Shown: positions 35,306 through 42,885 of the stretch, piece by piece
How the letters are laid out: each line of letters starts with the position of its first letter
Position numbering within the stretch: the first letter of the stretch is position 1
Origin: Ruminococcus sp. HUN007
GTDB lineage: Bacteria; Bacillota; Clostridia; Oscillospirales; Ruminococcaceae
Assembly: GCF_000712055.1 (NCBI RefSeq)
Contig: NZ_JOOA01000002.1
Location: 682,001 to 746,000 of the forward strand
Direction: 5' to 3'
DNA length: 64,000 nucleotides
Position numbers and translations under genes: made by a program
Notes under the pieces: model-generated
Databases searched by the model: none
The model's input: only the letters and a program-made list of their open reading frames with translations
What the model was told of the DNA's origin: nothing

Positions 35306-35349
35306 AAAGTGATCGCCCTGATTTCAAGCAAAGTCAGGGCGATCACTTT
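35306..35349 (+). terminator. Intrinsic terminator
   Basis: Perfect 16-bp stem AAAGTGATCGCCCTGA/TCAGGGCGATCACTTT with a 12-base loop, downstream of element copy A. The T-run after it is short, so termination strength is uncertain. Confidence 0.7.
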
Positions 35350-35507
35350 ATTATGTATTAAGTTTACGTAAATTTCATTTCTGATCTTTTCCGGCATATA
35401 TAACCGCCATAAAAATACGCATCAGATCTGAAATACTAGAAACCCTTAAACAGATATTGAATAAAAGCCTGCTATGCATTATAATATTATTATAAGGAGA
35501 TTACTTC

Positions 35508-35845
35508 ATGAGTATAAAAGGCGGAAAACTACTTTATCATTTAACCACACTGGATGCTCTCCCATCGATTGCTGCAACAGGACTGCTTTCACGCGGAGAA
35601 TTAGCACGAAGAAATATTGTATTTACAGATACGGCTGATCATGAAATTCTATCAGGGAGGGAAAGGCTTGGCCTTTCGGATTATATTCCTTTTCACTTTC
35701 ATCATCAGACATCATATGACAGTGGTGTTAAATACAGCCACATTAATACGGTTTTTATTTACATTCGTATAACAAGAAAGTTTCAGATATAATAGGATTT
35801 CCACCGCCATTTATTGACGTTGACGAAAACGGAATATACTTTTAG
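35508..35845 (+). pseudogene. darT: DarT-like DNA ADP-ribosyltransferase toxin, truncated
   Basis: The first 94 codons (after AAGGAG) match the N-terminus of DarT: LYHLTTLDALPSIAATGLLS, RGELARRNIVF, then GRERLGLSDYIPFHFHH. DarT adds ADP-ribose to thymidine in single-stranded DNA and is normally about 200-215 residues. Here the frame stops after YIRITRKFQI. In a shifted frame about 28 further codons (IGFPPPFIDVDENGIYF) resemble a DarT C-terminus before TAG. The middle, which carries the catalytic Glu, is missing. The toxin is therefore probably inactive, while the antitoxin gene 19 bases downstream is complete. Confidence 0.75.
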
Positions 35846-35863
35846 AGGAAGGGGCGAATCACC

Positions 35864-36889
35864 ATGTTTAGGTTTACCACGGGAGATATATTGAAATCTG
35901 ATGCCTATGCATTAATAAACACCGTTAACTGCGAAGGCTTCATGGGCAAAGGCCTGGCGTATCAGTTTAAGCTCCGCTCCCCTGAAATGAATAATGAATA
36001 TATCCGTAAGTGCAAAGCACATGAACTGACTCCCGGAACATTGCATTGTTATAAAACCGATGATAAACTCATTATCAATTTTCCTACTAAGGACAAATGG
36101 CGCGAAAAATCAAAAATCAGTTTTATCACATCAGGACTGGATGCACTTATAAAAGCAATAAATGATTACCATATTGATTCAATTGCAATTCCTCCTCTCG
36201 GAAGCGGAAACGGCGGTCTCAATTGGAATGAAGTACGCGAGATCATCATCGAAAAATTATCCGCTGTCAGCGAACATACTGATATAATTATCTACGAACC
36301 GGCACTCAGCGGCACAGCATCTTCAAAAAAAGAGCCACAGTTATCATTATCTGCCCTGATACTTATGCTTATCAAATTCAAACTTGAAAAGTCTCATTTC
36401 AATAAGATTGGTCTTCAGAAAACCGTATATTTCATGAATATCCTTTCAGGCACTAATCTTTTCAGTTTTAAAAAAGCACCTTACGGACCTTTTGACAGTT
36501 CAATCAGCAGGGTTTCTGATGAAATAAAATATTTTCAGCAATATTATAACGGAATAAACACCAGAGAGGCTTATGATTTGCTGATGCAAAAGCTTATCAG
36601 CAAAAAAGTGAAAGATCAGTTAGATTTTTATGAACCGTTTATAAACAAAGCCGCCTCATTCACTAATCATTTCTCTTCAACAAAAGAAGTTGAAGGAGCT
36701 GGAACAGCTCTTTTCATTATTCAGAATCACCCAGGTATCAGTGAAAATGAAATAATCAACGAATTTCAAAACTGGTCAAAAGACAAGGCAGCCCGCTTTT
36801 CTGAAGATTCCATCATACAAGCTGTAAATGAACTCGAAAACTATGGATTTATAGAAAACTCACTATGCGGATACCAGATTGCAAGATGA
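35864..36889 (+). CDS. darG: DarG-like antitoxin: macrodomain plus C-terminal DarT-binding domain
   Basis: 341 residues, full length for DarG. The N-terminal macrodomain (about 1-148) has FTTGDILKSDAYALINTVNC, EGFMGKGLAYQFKLR with the catalytic Lys, and IPPLGSGNGGLNW for ADP-ribose binding. It removes ADP-ribose from DNA. The C-terminal half (about 160-341; LMLIKFKLEKSHFNKIGLQK and onward) is the domain that sequesters DarT in this family. AGGAAGGGG precedes the ATG. Its retention beside a decayed toxin suggests it may now protect against DarT-like toxins from elsewhere. Confidence 0.88.
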   Translation: MFRFTTGDILKSDAYALINTVNCEGFMGKGLAYQFKLRSPEMNNEYIRKCKAHELTPGTLHCYKTDDKLIINFPTKDKWREKSKISFITSGLDALIKAINDYHIDSIAIPPLGSGNGGLNWNEVREIIIEKLSAVSEHTDIIIYEPALSGTASSKKEPQLSLSALILMLIKFKLEKSHFNKIGLQKTVYFMNILSGTNLFSFKKAPYGPFDSSISRVSDEIKYFQQYYNGINTREAYDLLMQKLISKKVKDQLDFYEPFINKAASFTNHFSSTKEVEGAGTALFIIQNHPGISENEIINEFQNWSKDKAARFSEDSIIQAVNELENYGFIENSLCGYQIAR

Positions 36890-36899
36890 ATTGCATAAA

Positions 36900-36969
36900 A
36901 TGGTAGCAGCTCATCCGAGCTGCATTCAATAATTTTCACCTCAGTTCTGAGGTGAAAATGACCTTTTAA
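36900..36969 (+). repeat. ATGGTRG two-hairpin element, copy B (70 bp)
   Basis: ATGGTAG, hairpin 1 CAGCTC-ATCC-GAGCTG, linker, hairpin 2 TTTTCACCTCA-GTTC-TGAGGTGAAAA, then TGACCTTTTAA. Arms are the same as in copy A while loops and linker differ. It starts 10 bases after the darG stop. Confidence 0.85.
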
Positions 36970-36980
36970 TAACAAAACTA

Positions 36981-37020
36981 TCCCCCTGCTTTCTCTAAAA
37001 CTGAAGTCAGGGGGATTTGT
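36981..37020 (+). terminator. Terminator downstream of darG
   Basis: TCCCCCTG (36981-36988) pairs with CAGGGGGA (37008-37015) and is followed by TTTGTTTA. It follows element copy B, giving the same order element then terminator as at 35234-35349. Confidence 0.65.
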
Positions 37021-37027
37021 TTATGCC

Positions 37028-37621
37028 TTATTTTCTTCTCTGTTCCATAGCCGAAAAGAATTCCTCCGCTGAAACTCCTTCACCGGCTTTTGCCTGAGCT
37101 ATGCCTCATTCCATCTTTGCGTTAAATTCTTCTTTTGTCATTTCTTCGAGTGAAACAGGATGTTTGGATGGGATTGAAGGACGATGTAAATACTCCGTAA
37201 GAGCATTCTTCAGATATTTATAACGTTCAAACTTCTCCGCCTTCGCAAAATGTACTTCACGGAACTGCTCAGGATTACTGCTGTAATCGAGTTTTTCGTC
37301 TCCGAACTGCTCACTGGTAAGGTCAAACGCCACATCTCCGACAACGTTGTAGCAGTGATAATTGCCGCCGCTTCGAAGAATACCATAAACCTTTCCTCCG
37401 AAAATATCCTGTGCGAGAAATGCAGTTATCGAGCACTGACCAAGTGTTTTATTATCTTCGCTCCAGAGCTTACGAAGACGCGGCGCACATGTGTACTCGC
37501 ACCAGATCTCTGAAAGGATATCATAAAGCTTACGTGGATCTTTTATATCCTTAAATTCATCATTTACCGGCTGAACATTAGCATCTTCCCAGCCGTAGAA
37601 ATTGTAATTCATCGTATTCAC
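37028..37621 (-). pseudogene. YunG-like protein with antitoxin-type tail, interrupted by an in-frame TGA
   Basis: The first 171 codons resemble YunG-type proteins of unknown function: CSITAFLAQDIFGGKVYGI and NYHCYNVVGDVAFDLTSEQF, a papain/transglutaminase-like Cys...His arrangement. TGA at 37108-37106 then interrupts the frame after NAKME. Reading on without frame change gives 25 more sensible codons (GIAQAKAGEGVSAEEFFSAM) to a TAA. The joined end (MTKEEFNAKM-x-GIAQAKAGEG) resembles the C-terminus of RelB/Phd-type antitoxins. A single CGA or GGA to TGA change, or a sequencing error, would explain it. No toxin partner is adjacent. Confidence 0.65.
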
Positions 37622-37630
37622 TCCTTGTAT

Positions 37631-37697
37631 AAAGGTTATTTTCTCCTCAGTTCTGAGGTGAAAATTATCAATAGCAGCTCAAATGAGCTGCCACCAT
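37631..37697 (-). repeat. ATGGTRG two-hairpin element, copy C (67 bp)
   Basis: Read on the minus strand: ATGGTGG, hairpin 1 GCAGCTC-ATTT-GAGCTGC, linker TATTGATAATT, hairpin 2 TTTCACCTCA-GAAC-TGAGGAGAAA (one arm changed), then AACCTTTA. It starts within three bases of the DUF4143 ATPase stop. Confidence 0.8.
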
Positions 37698-37699
37698 TT

Positions 37700-39058
37700 T
37701 CACATATCCAGTGCACTCAGATCCACTTCATGTTTCAGTTCATGTTCAGGTTTCTGTTGTGTATAGAACATTATCATATACCAAGGTAGATAATCAACAT
37801 CATCTTTTTCTACATTGCCTTTGCAGAAAACTGTTGCTTTACCGAACTTCCATTCCGTTACAGTTCTTACTCTGTCAAGGGCATTATGCTTTTTATAATC
37901 GTTTCCGGATTTTATTTCAATAAGATCGACCTTCATTCCATTCTGAGTGATGAAATCAAGTTCACCGTATCTTTTTGAATCGAAATAATAGAGACCGAAA
38001 CCATTTGCTTTCAGTTCCTGTGCCATGACATTTTCGAGAATACTGCCAAGGTTGATATCGAGGTCACCTTTAAGAAGATCAAACTGAATGTTTTCCATGC
38101 AGGCAGCACAAAGTAGTCCTGTATCTCCCATGAAAAGCTTGAAAAGATTGTGTTTGCTGTTCAGTTCCAGCGGAAGCTGCGGTTCGGTAACGTTGTAGCA
38201 CGGAAGAGCAACCCCGGCGTCTGAAAGCCATTCAAAGCAATTTTCATATCGAAATGTACGTGCGCTTTTTTCGATTTTAGAGAGAAGAAAACGTCTGTTT
38301 TTATCGTTAAGCTGAGAAGGTACACTATCAAATACCGCTTTGATTTTTATCTTGTCACCGCCGTATGAGTATTTGGAGATATCCTGACGATACTGTTCAA
38401 GAATCTCTTTCTGTTTTTCAATGACGATGTTTATATCATGAGTGGTTACATATGTGTTTACGATGTCCGGCATGCCGCCTACCACGATATATGTATAAAA
38501 AAGATTAAGCATTGTATTATGGACAGCATCAGATACAAAATTCATGTTATCATAGCATTCCTTAAGATAACTGATTGTTTTATCCTGTACTCCGTTTGCC
38601 ACAATGAATTCTTCGAGATCCATAGGATACATGTAGTATATTTCTTCAAATCCCACAGGATATGATCTTACCTGATTATAGCGTACACCTAGCATTGAAC
38701 CGGTTTCGATATAGTCAAACCTACCGTCTTCAACTAGGAATTTTATTGCAGTTCTTGCCTCAGGACATTCCTGAATTTCATCAAACAGTACAAGAGTTTT
38801 GCCGGGAGTCATTGGCTTACGAACATATGCGGTAAGATTAGTAATTATCGTATCTGCCGAAAGCTCACCTTCGAATATTCTGACAGCATTTTTATCAGCT
38901 ATAAAATTGATCTCTACAAAATTTTCGTAGTTTTCTTTTCCAAACTGTCTCACAAGAGTTGTCTTGCCAATCTGCCTTGCACCAATTATGCAAAGAGCCT
39001 TTTTATCAGCAGAGTTTTTCCATTCGTTTAGCTTGTCCCATGCTTTTCGTTTAAACAC
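37700..39058 (-). CDS. AAA-14/DUF4143 ATPase
   Basis: 452 residues. The N-terminal AAA ATPase (about 1-200) has Walker A GARQIGKTTLVRQFG, Walker B TLVLFDEIQECPEA and sensor region YIETGSMLGV. The C-terminal DUF4143 domain (about 205-420) ends with a PD-(D/E)XK nuclease-like core: GSILENVMAQELKANG, ELDFITQNGMKVDLIEIKSG. The family is widespread in gut bacteria in many copies. The biochemical role is not established; a defence or toxin-like function has been suspected. Four repeats with an exact 33-bp period lie upstream (39128-39243). Confidence 0.88.
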   Translation of the reverse strand: MFKRKAWDKLNEWKNSADKKALCIIGARQIGKTTLVRQFGKENYENFVEINFIADKNAVRIFEGELSADTIITNLTAYVRKPMTPGKTLVLFDEIQECPEARTAIKFLVEDGRFDYIETGSMLGVRYNQVRSYPVGFEEIYYMYPMDLEEFIVANGVQDKTISYLKECYDNMNFVSDAVHNTMLNLFYTYIVVGGMPDIVNTYVTTHDINIVIEKQKEILEQYRQDISKYSYGGDKIKIKAVFDSVPSQLNDKNRRFLLSKIEKSARTFRYENCFEWLSDAGVALPCYNVTEPQLPLELNSKHNLFKLFMGDTGLLCAACMENIQFDLLKGDLDINLGSILENVMAQELKANGFGLYYFDSKRYGELDFITQNGMKVDLIEIKSGNDYKKHNALDRVRTVTEWKFGKATVFCKGNVEKDDVDYLPWYMIMFYTQQKPEHELKHEVDLSALDM

Positions 39059-39127
39059 AGTATCACCTCAGTTTTTGAATAATGTTGCACTTAACAATTC
39101 ACGGTTTTATCGTATCTCACAACTATA

Positions 39128-39243
39128 TTGTAACATTATTCTTAAGTTTTTTCAATACCTTTGTAACGTTTTTCTTAATTTTTCAGCATATGTTTGTAAC
39201 GTTTTTCTGAGATATTTGATGTGAATCTGTAACGTTTTTCCGA
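39128..39243 (-). repeat. Four 17-bp direct repeats at an exact 33-bp period
   Basis: The consensus on the plus strand is TTGTAACGTTTTTCTTA. Copies start at 39128, 39161, 39194 and 39227. The last three share TGTAACGTTTTTC exactly and the first differs at two bases inside that core. The 33-bp spacing is three turns of B-DNA, so all copies face the same side of the helix. The array ends 70 bases upstream of the DUF4143 ATPase start on the minus strand, a position suited to an operator for cooperative binding. Confidence 0.85.
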
Positions 39244-39349
39244 AAACGATTCGAAAGTTTGTACCGGTCAATAAAAGCAACACAAAAAGGTATCAGAACA
39301 CCTCTGTACTGATACCTTTCGTTTCTATTTCATTTAGTCGAGTGAATAA

Positions 39350-39523
39350 TCACCAGTCATTGTCGTCATCGTCCCAAAGTCTTCTGCGTTCCTCTTCCTC
39401 TCTTTCACGTCTGTACTCGCTGTCATCCCAGTTGTAGACATATTCTCCACGATCATAACTATAGCCGCTCTCATCAATGTACTCATACTCGCCGGAATCA
39501 TAATTGTAACAATACTTAGCCAT
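39350..39523 (-). CDS. Small Tyr/Asp/Glu-rich protein of unknown function
   Basis: 57 residues from the ATG at 39523, with GGAGGTGA at 5 bases. The upstream in-frame start has no such signal. The N-terminal 38 residues contain Tyr at almost every second or third position, with YxYDxGEYxY occurring twice (YNYDSGEYEY and YSYDRGEYVY). A basic/acidic helix (RREREEEERRRLW) and an acidic WDDDDNDW tail follow. The start lies inside the end of the preceding gene (8-base overlap), so it is the third gene of the operon. No family recognised. Confidence 0.7.
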   Translation of the reverse strand: MAKYCYNYDSGEYEYIDESGYSYDRGEYVYNWDDSEYRREREEEERRRLWDDDDNDW

Positions 39524-40907
39524 TCCTGTCACCTCCAAGTTCTATAACTTTTCTGTACCAGTCGTTCAATTCGACTAACAAATTTTGTATAGCAGCAGGA
39601 GCATTATTAATCTTACTTGTATCAACATCAATTATATTGAAAACAAATCCACTTGGAAGCATGTGATTGGCCGATATAAAGTGTAGAGTTTCATCATATT
39701 TAAGCTCATATTTCAAAACAATATCTTTCATTCTTTCTTTATCCAGACGTTTGTTTTTTATTTCTTCGATTTGCTCATTACTTAGTCCATTTTTACGCAT
39801 TTCCTCAATGGTTTCATTCAAAGCTTTTAATACTGCTTCATATTCTTCATTGATACTTGTTTCGATATAACCACTTACTTTTTCGAATACTTTTTTATTA
39901 TGCAGTAAAGCTTTACGTATCGACTTTTCTGCTGAATCATACTTTTTTCTGTTTATAAGACCTTCTATAATATCTTCAATGAACGGATATATGATACTGT
40001 TATCTGACCCATGCATATACCTGTGTCTATACCCTTTAACTGAAAATTCATCTGAAAAATAATCAACGATTCTTTCATTTTCAGTTTTGACGACAGCATC
40101 AACAATTGCACAGTCCATCTCATTTACGAATTTTATGTTTGAATCACTATTCTTTTTTCTATCTGCTCCATATTCAATATATCCTAATATATCAAAGGTT
40201 TCTCTTCCGCGCAAATAATACAACATCTGATCGTCATTATTATCTATAGCAAGAAGAATAGCATTTTTCCTTAACCTATCATCATGCATAACTTTTGATG
40301 TTATATCATTATAAATAACTCCTCGGTGAACACTATTATTCTCTTTATTTTCAGGTCCCATGTTTGTTCCACACCCAAACTGCATGATTGGAATTTCCGT
40401 TTCTTTATCATCTGGTTCAGATGCAAACCACATATACTTTCCATAAATCAAATACTTTAGAAAATCGTAATTTTTGAACTCTACTACATAATCAATAATT
40501 GTTTTTCCGTATTCATCAGCACATACCAGAAACTCATTTTGACTGTTGATGTACTTTTCCCATATAGCTTTATCATGAGAAGCAGCAATATCATAGTTTC
40601 TTACATGCGATTCCGGAAAAACATATTTTTTCTGTCCTGCCGAAAGGATTTCTTCTACAGACACTTTAAGCAACTCACTCACTGTTAAAAGATCATTACT
40701 CTGTATCGCTTTCTTTCCGTTTAATATATCTATGAACCTGTTTTCCATGTTTTTAATACAGTCATCATCTAATTTACTTCCTTGATGCTCCAGACAATGC
40801 TTACAAAACTGTCTTACCGATGTTTTTTTACCCTCAAGTCCAGAACTATCTATTAATCTACGAAGATAAATACCTATCTTTTCTTTCTGTTCAGCTGTAA
40901 ATTTCAT
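39516..40907 (-). CDS. Unrecognised HTH-containing helical-repeat protein, paralogue 1
   Basis: 463 residues, AAGGAG 7 bases before the ATG. Residues about 1-95 look like a Cro-type helix-turn-helix (RQFCKHCLE, NMENRFIDILNGKKAIQSND, LLTVSELLKVSVEEILSAG). The rest is helical with ankyrin-like repeats (WEKYINSQNEFLVCADEYGK, IIDYVVEFKNYDFLKYLIYG). Landmarks shared with the adjacent paralogue are ENRF, SELLxVSxEEILSAG, NYDIA, DRLR, DYFS, NSI, KYDxAE and HNK. A coiled coil near 370-400 is unique to this copy. Codons are AT-rich compared with the housekeeping genes. No known domain is certain; a regulator or toxin-antitoxin/defence component is guessed from the company it keeps. Confidence 0.75.
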   Translation of the reverse strand: MKFTAEQKEKIGIYLRRLIDSSGLEGKKTSVRQFCKHCLEHQGSKLDDDCIKNMENRFIDILNGKKAIQSNDLLTVSELLKVSVEEILSAGQKKYVFPESHVRNYDIAASHDKAIWEKYINSQNEFLVCADEYGKTIIDYVVEFKNYDFLKYLIYGKYMWFASEPDDKETEIPIMQFGCGTNMGPENKENNSVHRGVIYNDITSKVMHDDRLRKNAILLAIDNNDDQMLYYLRGRETFDILGYIEYGADRKKNSDSNIKFVNEMDCAIVDAVVKTENERIVDYFSDEFSVKGYRHRYMHGSDNSIIYPFIEDIIEGLINRKKYDSAEKSIRKALLHNKKVFEKVSGYIETSINEEYEAVLKALNETIEEMRKNGLSNEQIEEIKNKRLDKERMKDIVLKYELKYDETLHFISANHMLPSGFVFNIIDVDTSKINNAPAAIQNLLVELNDWYRKVIELGGDRNG

Positions 40908-40955
40908 CTATTTACTCCTTAAAATTAATTATTATCCTTTTTTGAGTATTCTTAG

Positions 40956-42227
40956 TCAACAGCAGTTTCTTTCATTCATGGAAACAAACTTGTCAATCCA
41001 TTCATTCATCTCTCTAATCAGAGATTTTATATGTTCTGGACCTTTCAATTCATTAAGATATATCAAATTCGATATTATCCATTCATATGTATCAGGCTTT
41101 CGGCAAAATATTATATTATGCTTTTTTTCATATCTAATCCATCGCATAACACTGCACATGATCTCTTCTTCGGTTGGAAAACAACGTGCATACTCTTCAA
41201 AACTGCATCCATTACTATAGCACTGCATCATCGCTTCTTTTTTCTTAGTGTTAGTTTCAAGGCACTTACTATGAAATTCATTATCAAGAATATTTTTAAC
41301 TGTTTCATAAATCTTTTTGTTATGAGCAATAGCACGTTTGATATATATTTCAGCATGATCATATCTTTTATTTTCAATCATAGTTTCTATGATGCGACTA
41401 TAAAACGGACAAACAACTATACTGTTCTCTTTTTCAATCATATACTCAGCAGAAAAATAATCTAAAACTGCATCATTCTCACATAAGGCAACAGCATCTA
41501 TAACCGAGTTTAAAAATTCTTCTGTTACTTCAACATGATTTGTGTTATATTCCGGCCTTGAAATTATATACTCAATCGCTGAGGTACTTCTTGCTCGTAA
41601 CATATCAAGTACTTCAACATTTCCGTTCTCTATAGCAAGAATTATAATTTTTGTTCTGAGTCTGTCTTCTTTTCTTATATTAGATTCCCAAAAGCTATTA
41701 TTCATGTTGGATTCTTTTTTATAATCTACTTCAAATAAATCTGTGCCATATTTATTATCACTTTCTTTATCAGCAATAAGCCAGATGATATCTTCCTCAA
41801 TCATATATTTAAAGAGCTTGATATTCTTTTTCTCAAACGCATAATCAATTACCGACTTTTTAAATTCGTCAAGATATAAAGTACAGCCATGATCAAGATA
41901 CTGTTTCCATAAAGAAGGATCATCTGAACATGCAATATCATAATTGGTGATATGAGCTGATGTAGGAAATCTTAACTTTCCTGCGGAAAGAATCTCTTCA
42001 CAGGAAACATCAAGTAATTCACTTGTCAGAAGCAAATCATACGCAGGAATCTCATTTGTTCCTTTAACGATTTTATAAAAACGATTTTCAGTGTTTTGTG
42101 TATCTTCATCAGTTTTACCGAGCTTATCAAGAAATTTTCGTGAGAACGCTTTCCTTGAACCATATTTTCTTGTTATCAGATCATCAAGATACTGACCAAT
42201 TTCATCAGGTTTTGCACTATAACTCAT
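40956..42227 (-). CDS. Unrecognised HTH-containing helical-repeat protein, paralogue 2
   Basis: 423 residues from the ATG at 42227, preceded by GGAGGG. It is the first gene of the operon; the paralogue begins 48 bases after its stop. The N-terminal HTH-like part includes ENRFYKIVKGTNEIPAYDLL and SELLDVSCEEILSAG. The repeat part includes SVIDYAFEKKNIKLFKYMIE, EDRLRTKIIILAIENGN, DAVLDYFSAEY and KRYDHAEIYIKRAIAHNKK, which line up with paralogue 1. The two differ most at the C-terminus, where this copy has Cys residues (IIFCRKPDTYEW, NERNCC end). The function is unknown. Tandem diverged paralogues suggest hetero-oligomers or a toxin and its neutraliser. Confidence 0.75.
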   Translation of the reverse strand: MSYSAKPDEIGQYLDDLITRKYGSRKAFSRKFLDKLGKTDEDTQNTENRFYKIVKGTNEIPAYDLLLTSELLDVSCEEILSAGKLRFPTSAHITNYDIACSDDPSLWKQYLDHGCTLYLDEFKKSVIDYAFEKKNIKLFKYMIEEDIIWLIADKESDNKYGTDLFEVDYKKESNMNNSFWESNIRKEDRLRTKIIILAIENGNVEVLDMLRARSTSAIEYIISRPEYNTNHVEVTEEFLNSVIDAVALCENDAVLDYFSAEYMIEKENSIVVCPFYSRIIETMIENKRYDHAEIYIKRAIAHNKKIYETVKNILDNEFHSKCLETNTKKKEAMMQCYSNGCSFEEYARCFPTEEEIMCSVMRWIRYEKKHNIIFCRKPDTYEWIISNLIYLNELKGPEHIKSLIREMNEWIDKFVSMNERNCC

Positions 42228-42391
42228 CAAAGAGCCCTCCTATAATTGATTTGCGGTACCGACTTCATCTGCATTTATTATATACTGAAAAGCGGCTGTT
42301 ATCAATCATGAATTATTATATCCGCTAAAAACATACCACTTTGATGCAGTATCTTTTTAGCGGTTATAGTATAACTACTGATAAAGAAACA

Positions 42392-42435
42392 ACGTGGCAA
42401 AGCCACGTTTACAATAGCACACCGCAAGGCGTACC
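42392..42435 (-). repeat. Possible degenerate two-hairpin element
   Basis: On the minus strand a short hairpin ACGCC-TTGC-GGTGT, a CTATTGTAA linker and a perfect 7-bp hairpin ACGTGGC-TTT-GCCACGT, then TGTTTCTTT. Order and linker resemble the elements at 2919-2990 and 53530-53592, but ATGGTRG is absent. The rest of 42236-42600 shows nothing else. Confidence 0.35.
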
Positions 42436-42600
42436 GCTTCTGTGGCAATGACTGTACACAAATATCTAAATACTATCAGATCATATGTAACTATTATCTT
42501 TTTTATTAATAGCATCTGCTTATACAGATTTATTCTCGAGCGCGCTTACTGTATTTAGCAATTCTAAATATAATCTGTGTTCTAATGTTTAAACCCTTCG

Positions 42601-42629
42601 TTGACGTTTCACCCATTCAATGTTATAAT
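42601..42629 (+). promoter_or_regulatory. Near-consensus sigma-A promoter
   Basis: TTGACG (42601-42606), 17 bases, TATAAT (42624-42629). The only thing downstream is the 24-codon reading frame at 42719 and a hairpin at 42801-42846. Confidence 0.75.
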
Positions 42630-42718
42630 CTAAGTGTATGGTAAAGTTAAATTCGGATTATGGACAACGTTTTAAACATATAAATGAAACAATGTTCATA
42701 ACCAGGGAGGAACGTCTG

Positions 42719-42793
42719 ATGAGACATTATAAAAAGAGAGCGGCAGCGATAATACTCCAACCGAAAAGCTCTGATGCCTTTGTTGTGTACTGA
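42719..42793 (+). CDS. 24-codon reading frame with strong ribosome-binding site
   Basis: GGGAGG lies 7 bases before the ATG. The peptide begins MRHYKKRAAAIIL, which looks like the start of a signal peptide, then runs out in polar residues to TGA. With a near-consensus promoter 90 bases upstream and a hairpin right after, it is either a real small peptide or leader, or the scar of a secreted-protein gene whose body was deleted. No family recognised. Confidence 0.4.
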   Translation: MRHYKKRAAAIILQPKSSDAFVVY

Positions 42794-42800
42794 AAAGCAT

Positions 42801-42846
42801 ATCAGCATATTCAACCCACGTATTTACGCGAGATGAATATGCTGAT
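42801..42846. terminator. Hairpin between the small ORF and the ScaC-like gene
   Basis: Perfect 13-bp arms ATCAGCATATTCA and TGAATATGCTGAT with a 20-base loop. T-runs on either side are weak. It lies between the convergent small ORF and the minus-strand adaptor gene and could terminate both. Confidence 0.55.
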
Positions 42847-42885
42847 TCTATTGTATTCAGGACTTTTAAAGTTCATTCTTTCTGT

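Noticed and set aside
37106..37108. Selenocysteine recoding of TGA
   Set aside because: No SECIS-like hairpin was evident right after the TGA and the protein is not of a known selenoprotein family.
39128..39243. CRISPR-like array with 17-bp repeats and 16-bp spacers
   Set aside because: Repeat and spacer are too short and there are no cas genes; the layout fits a phased protein-binding array.
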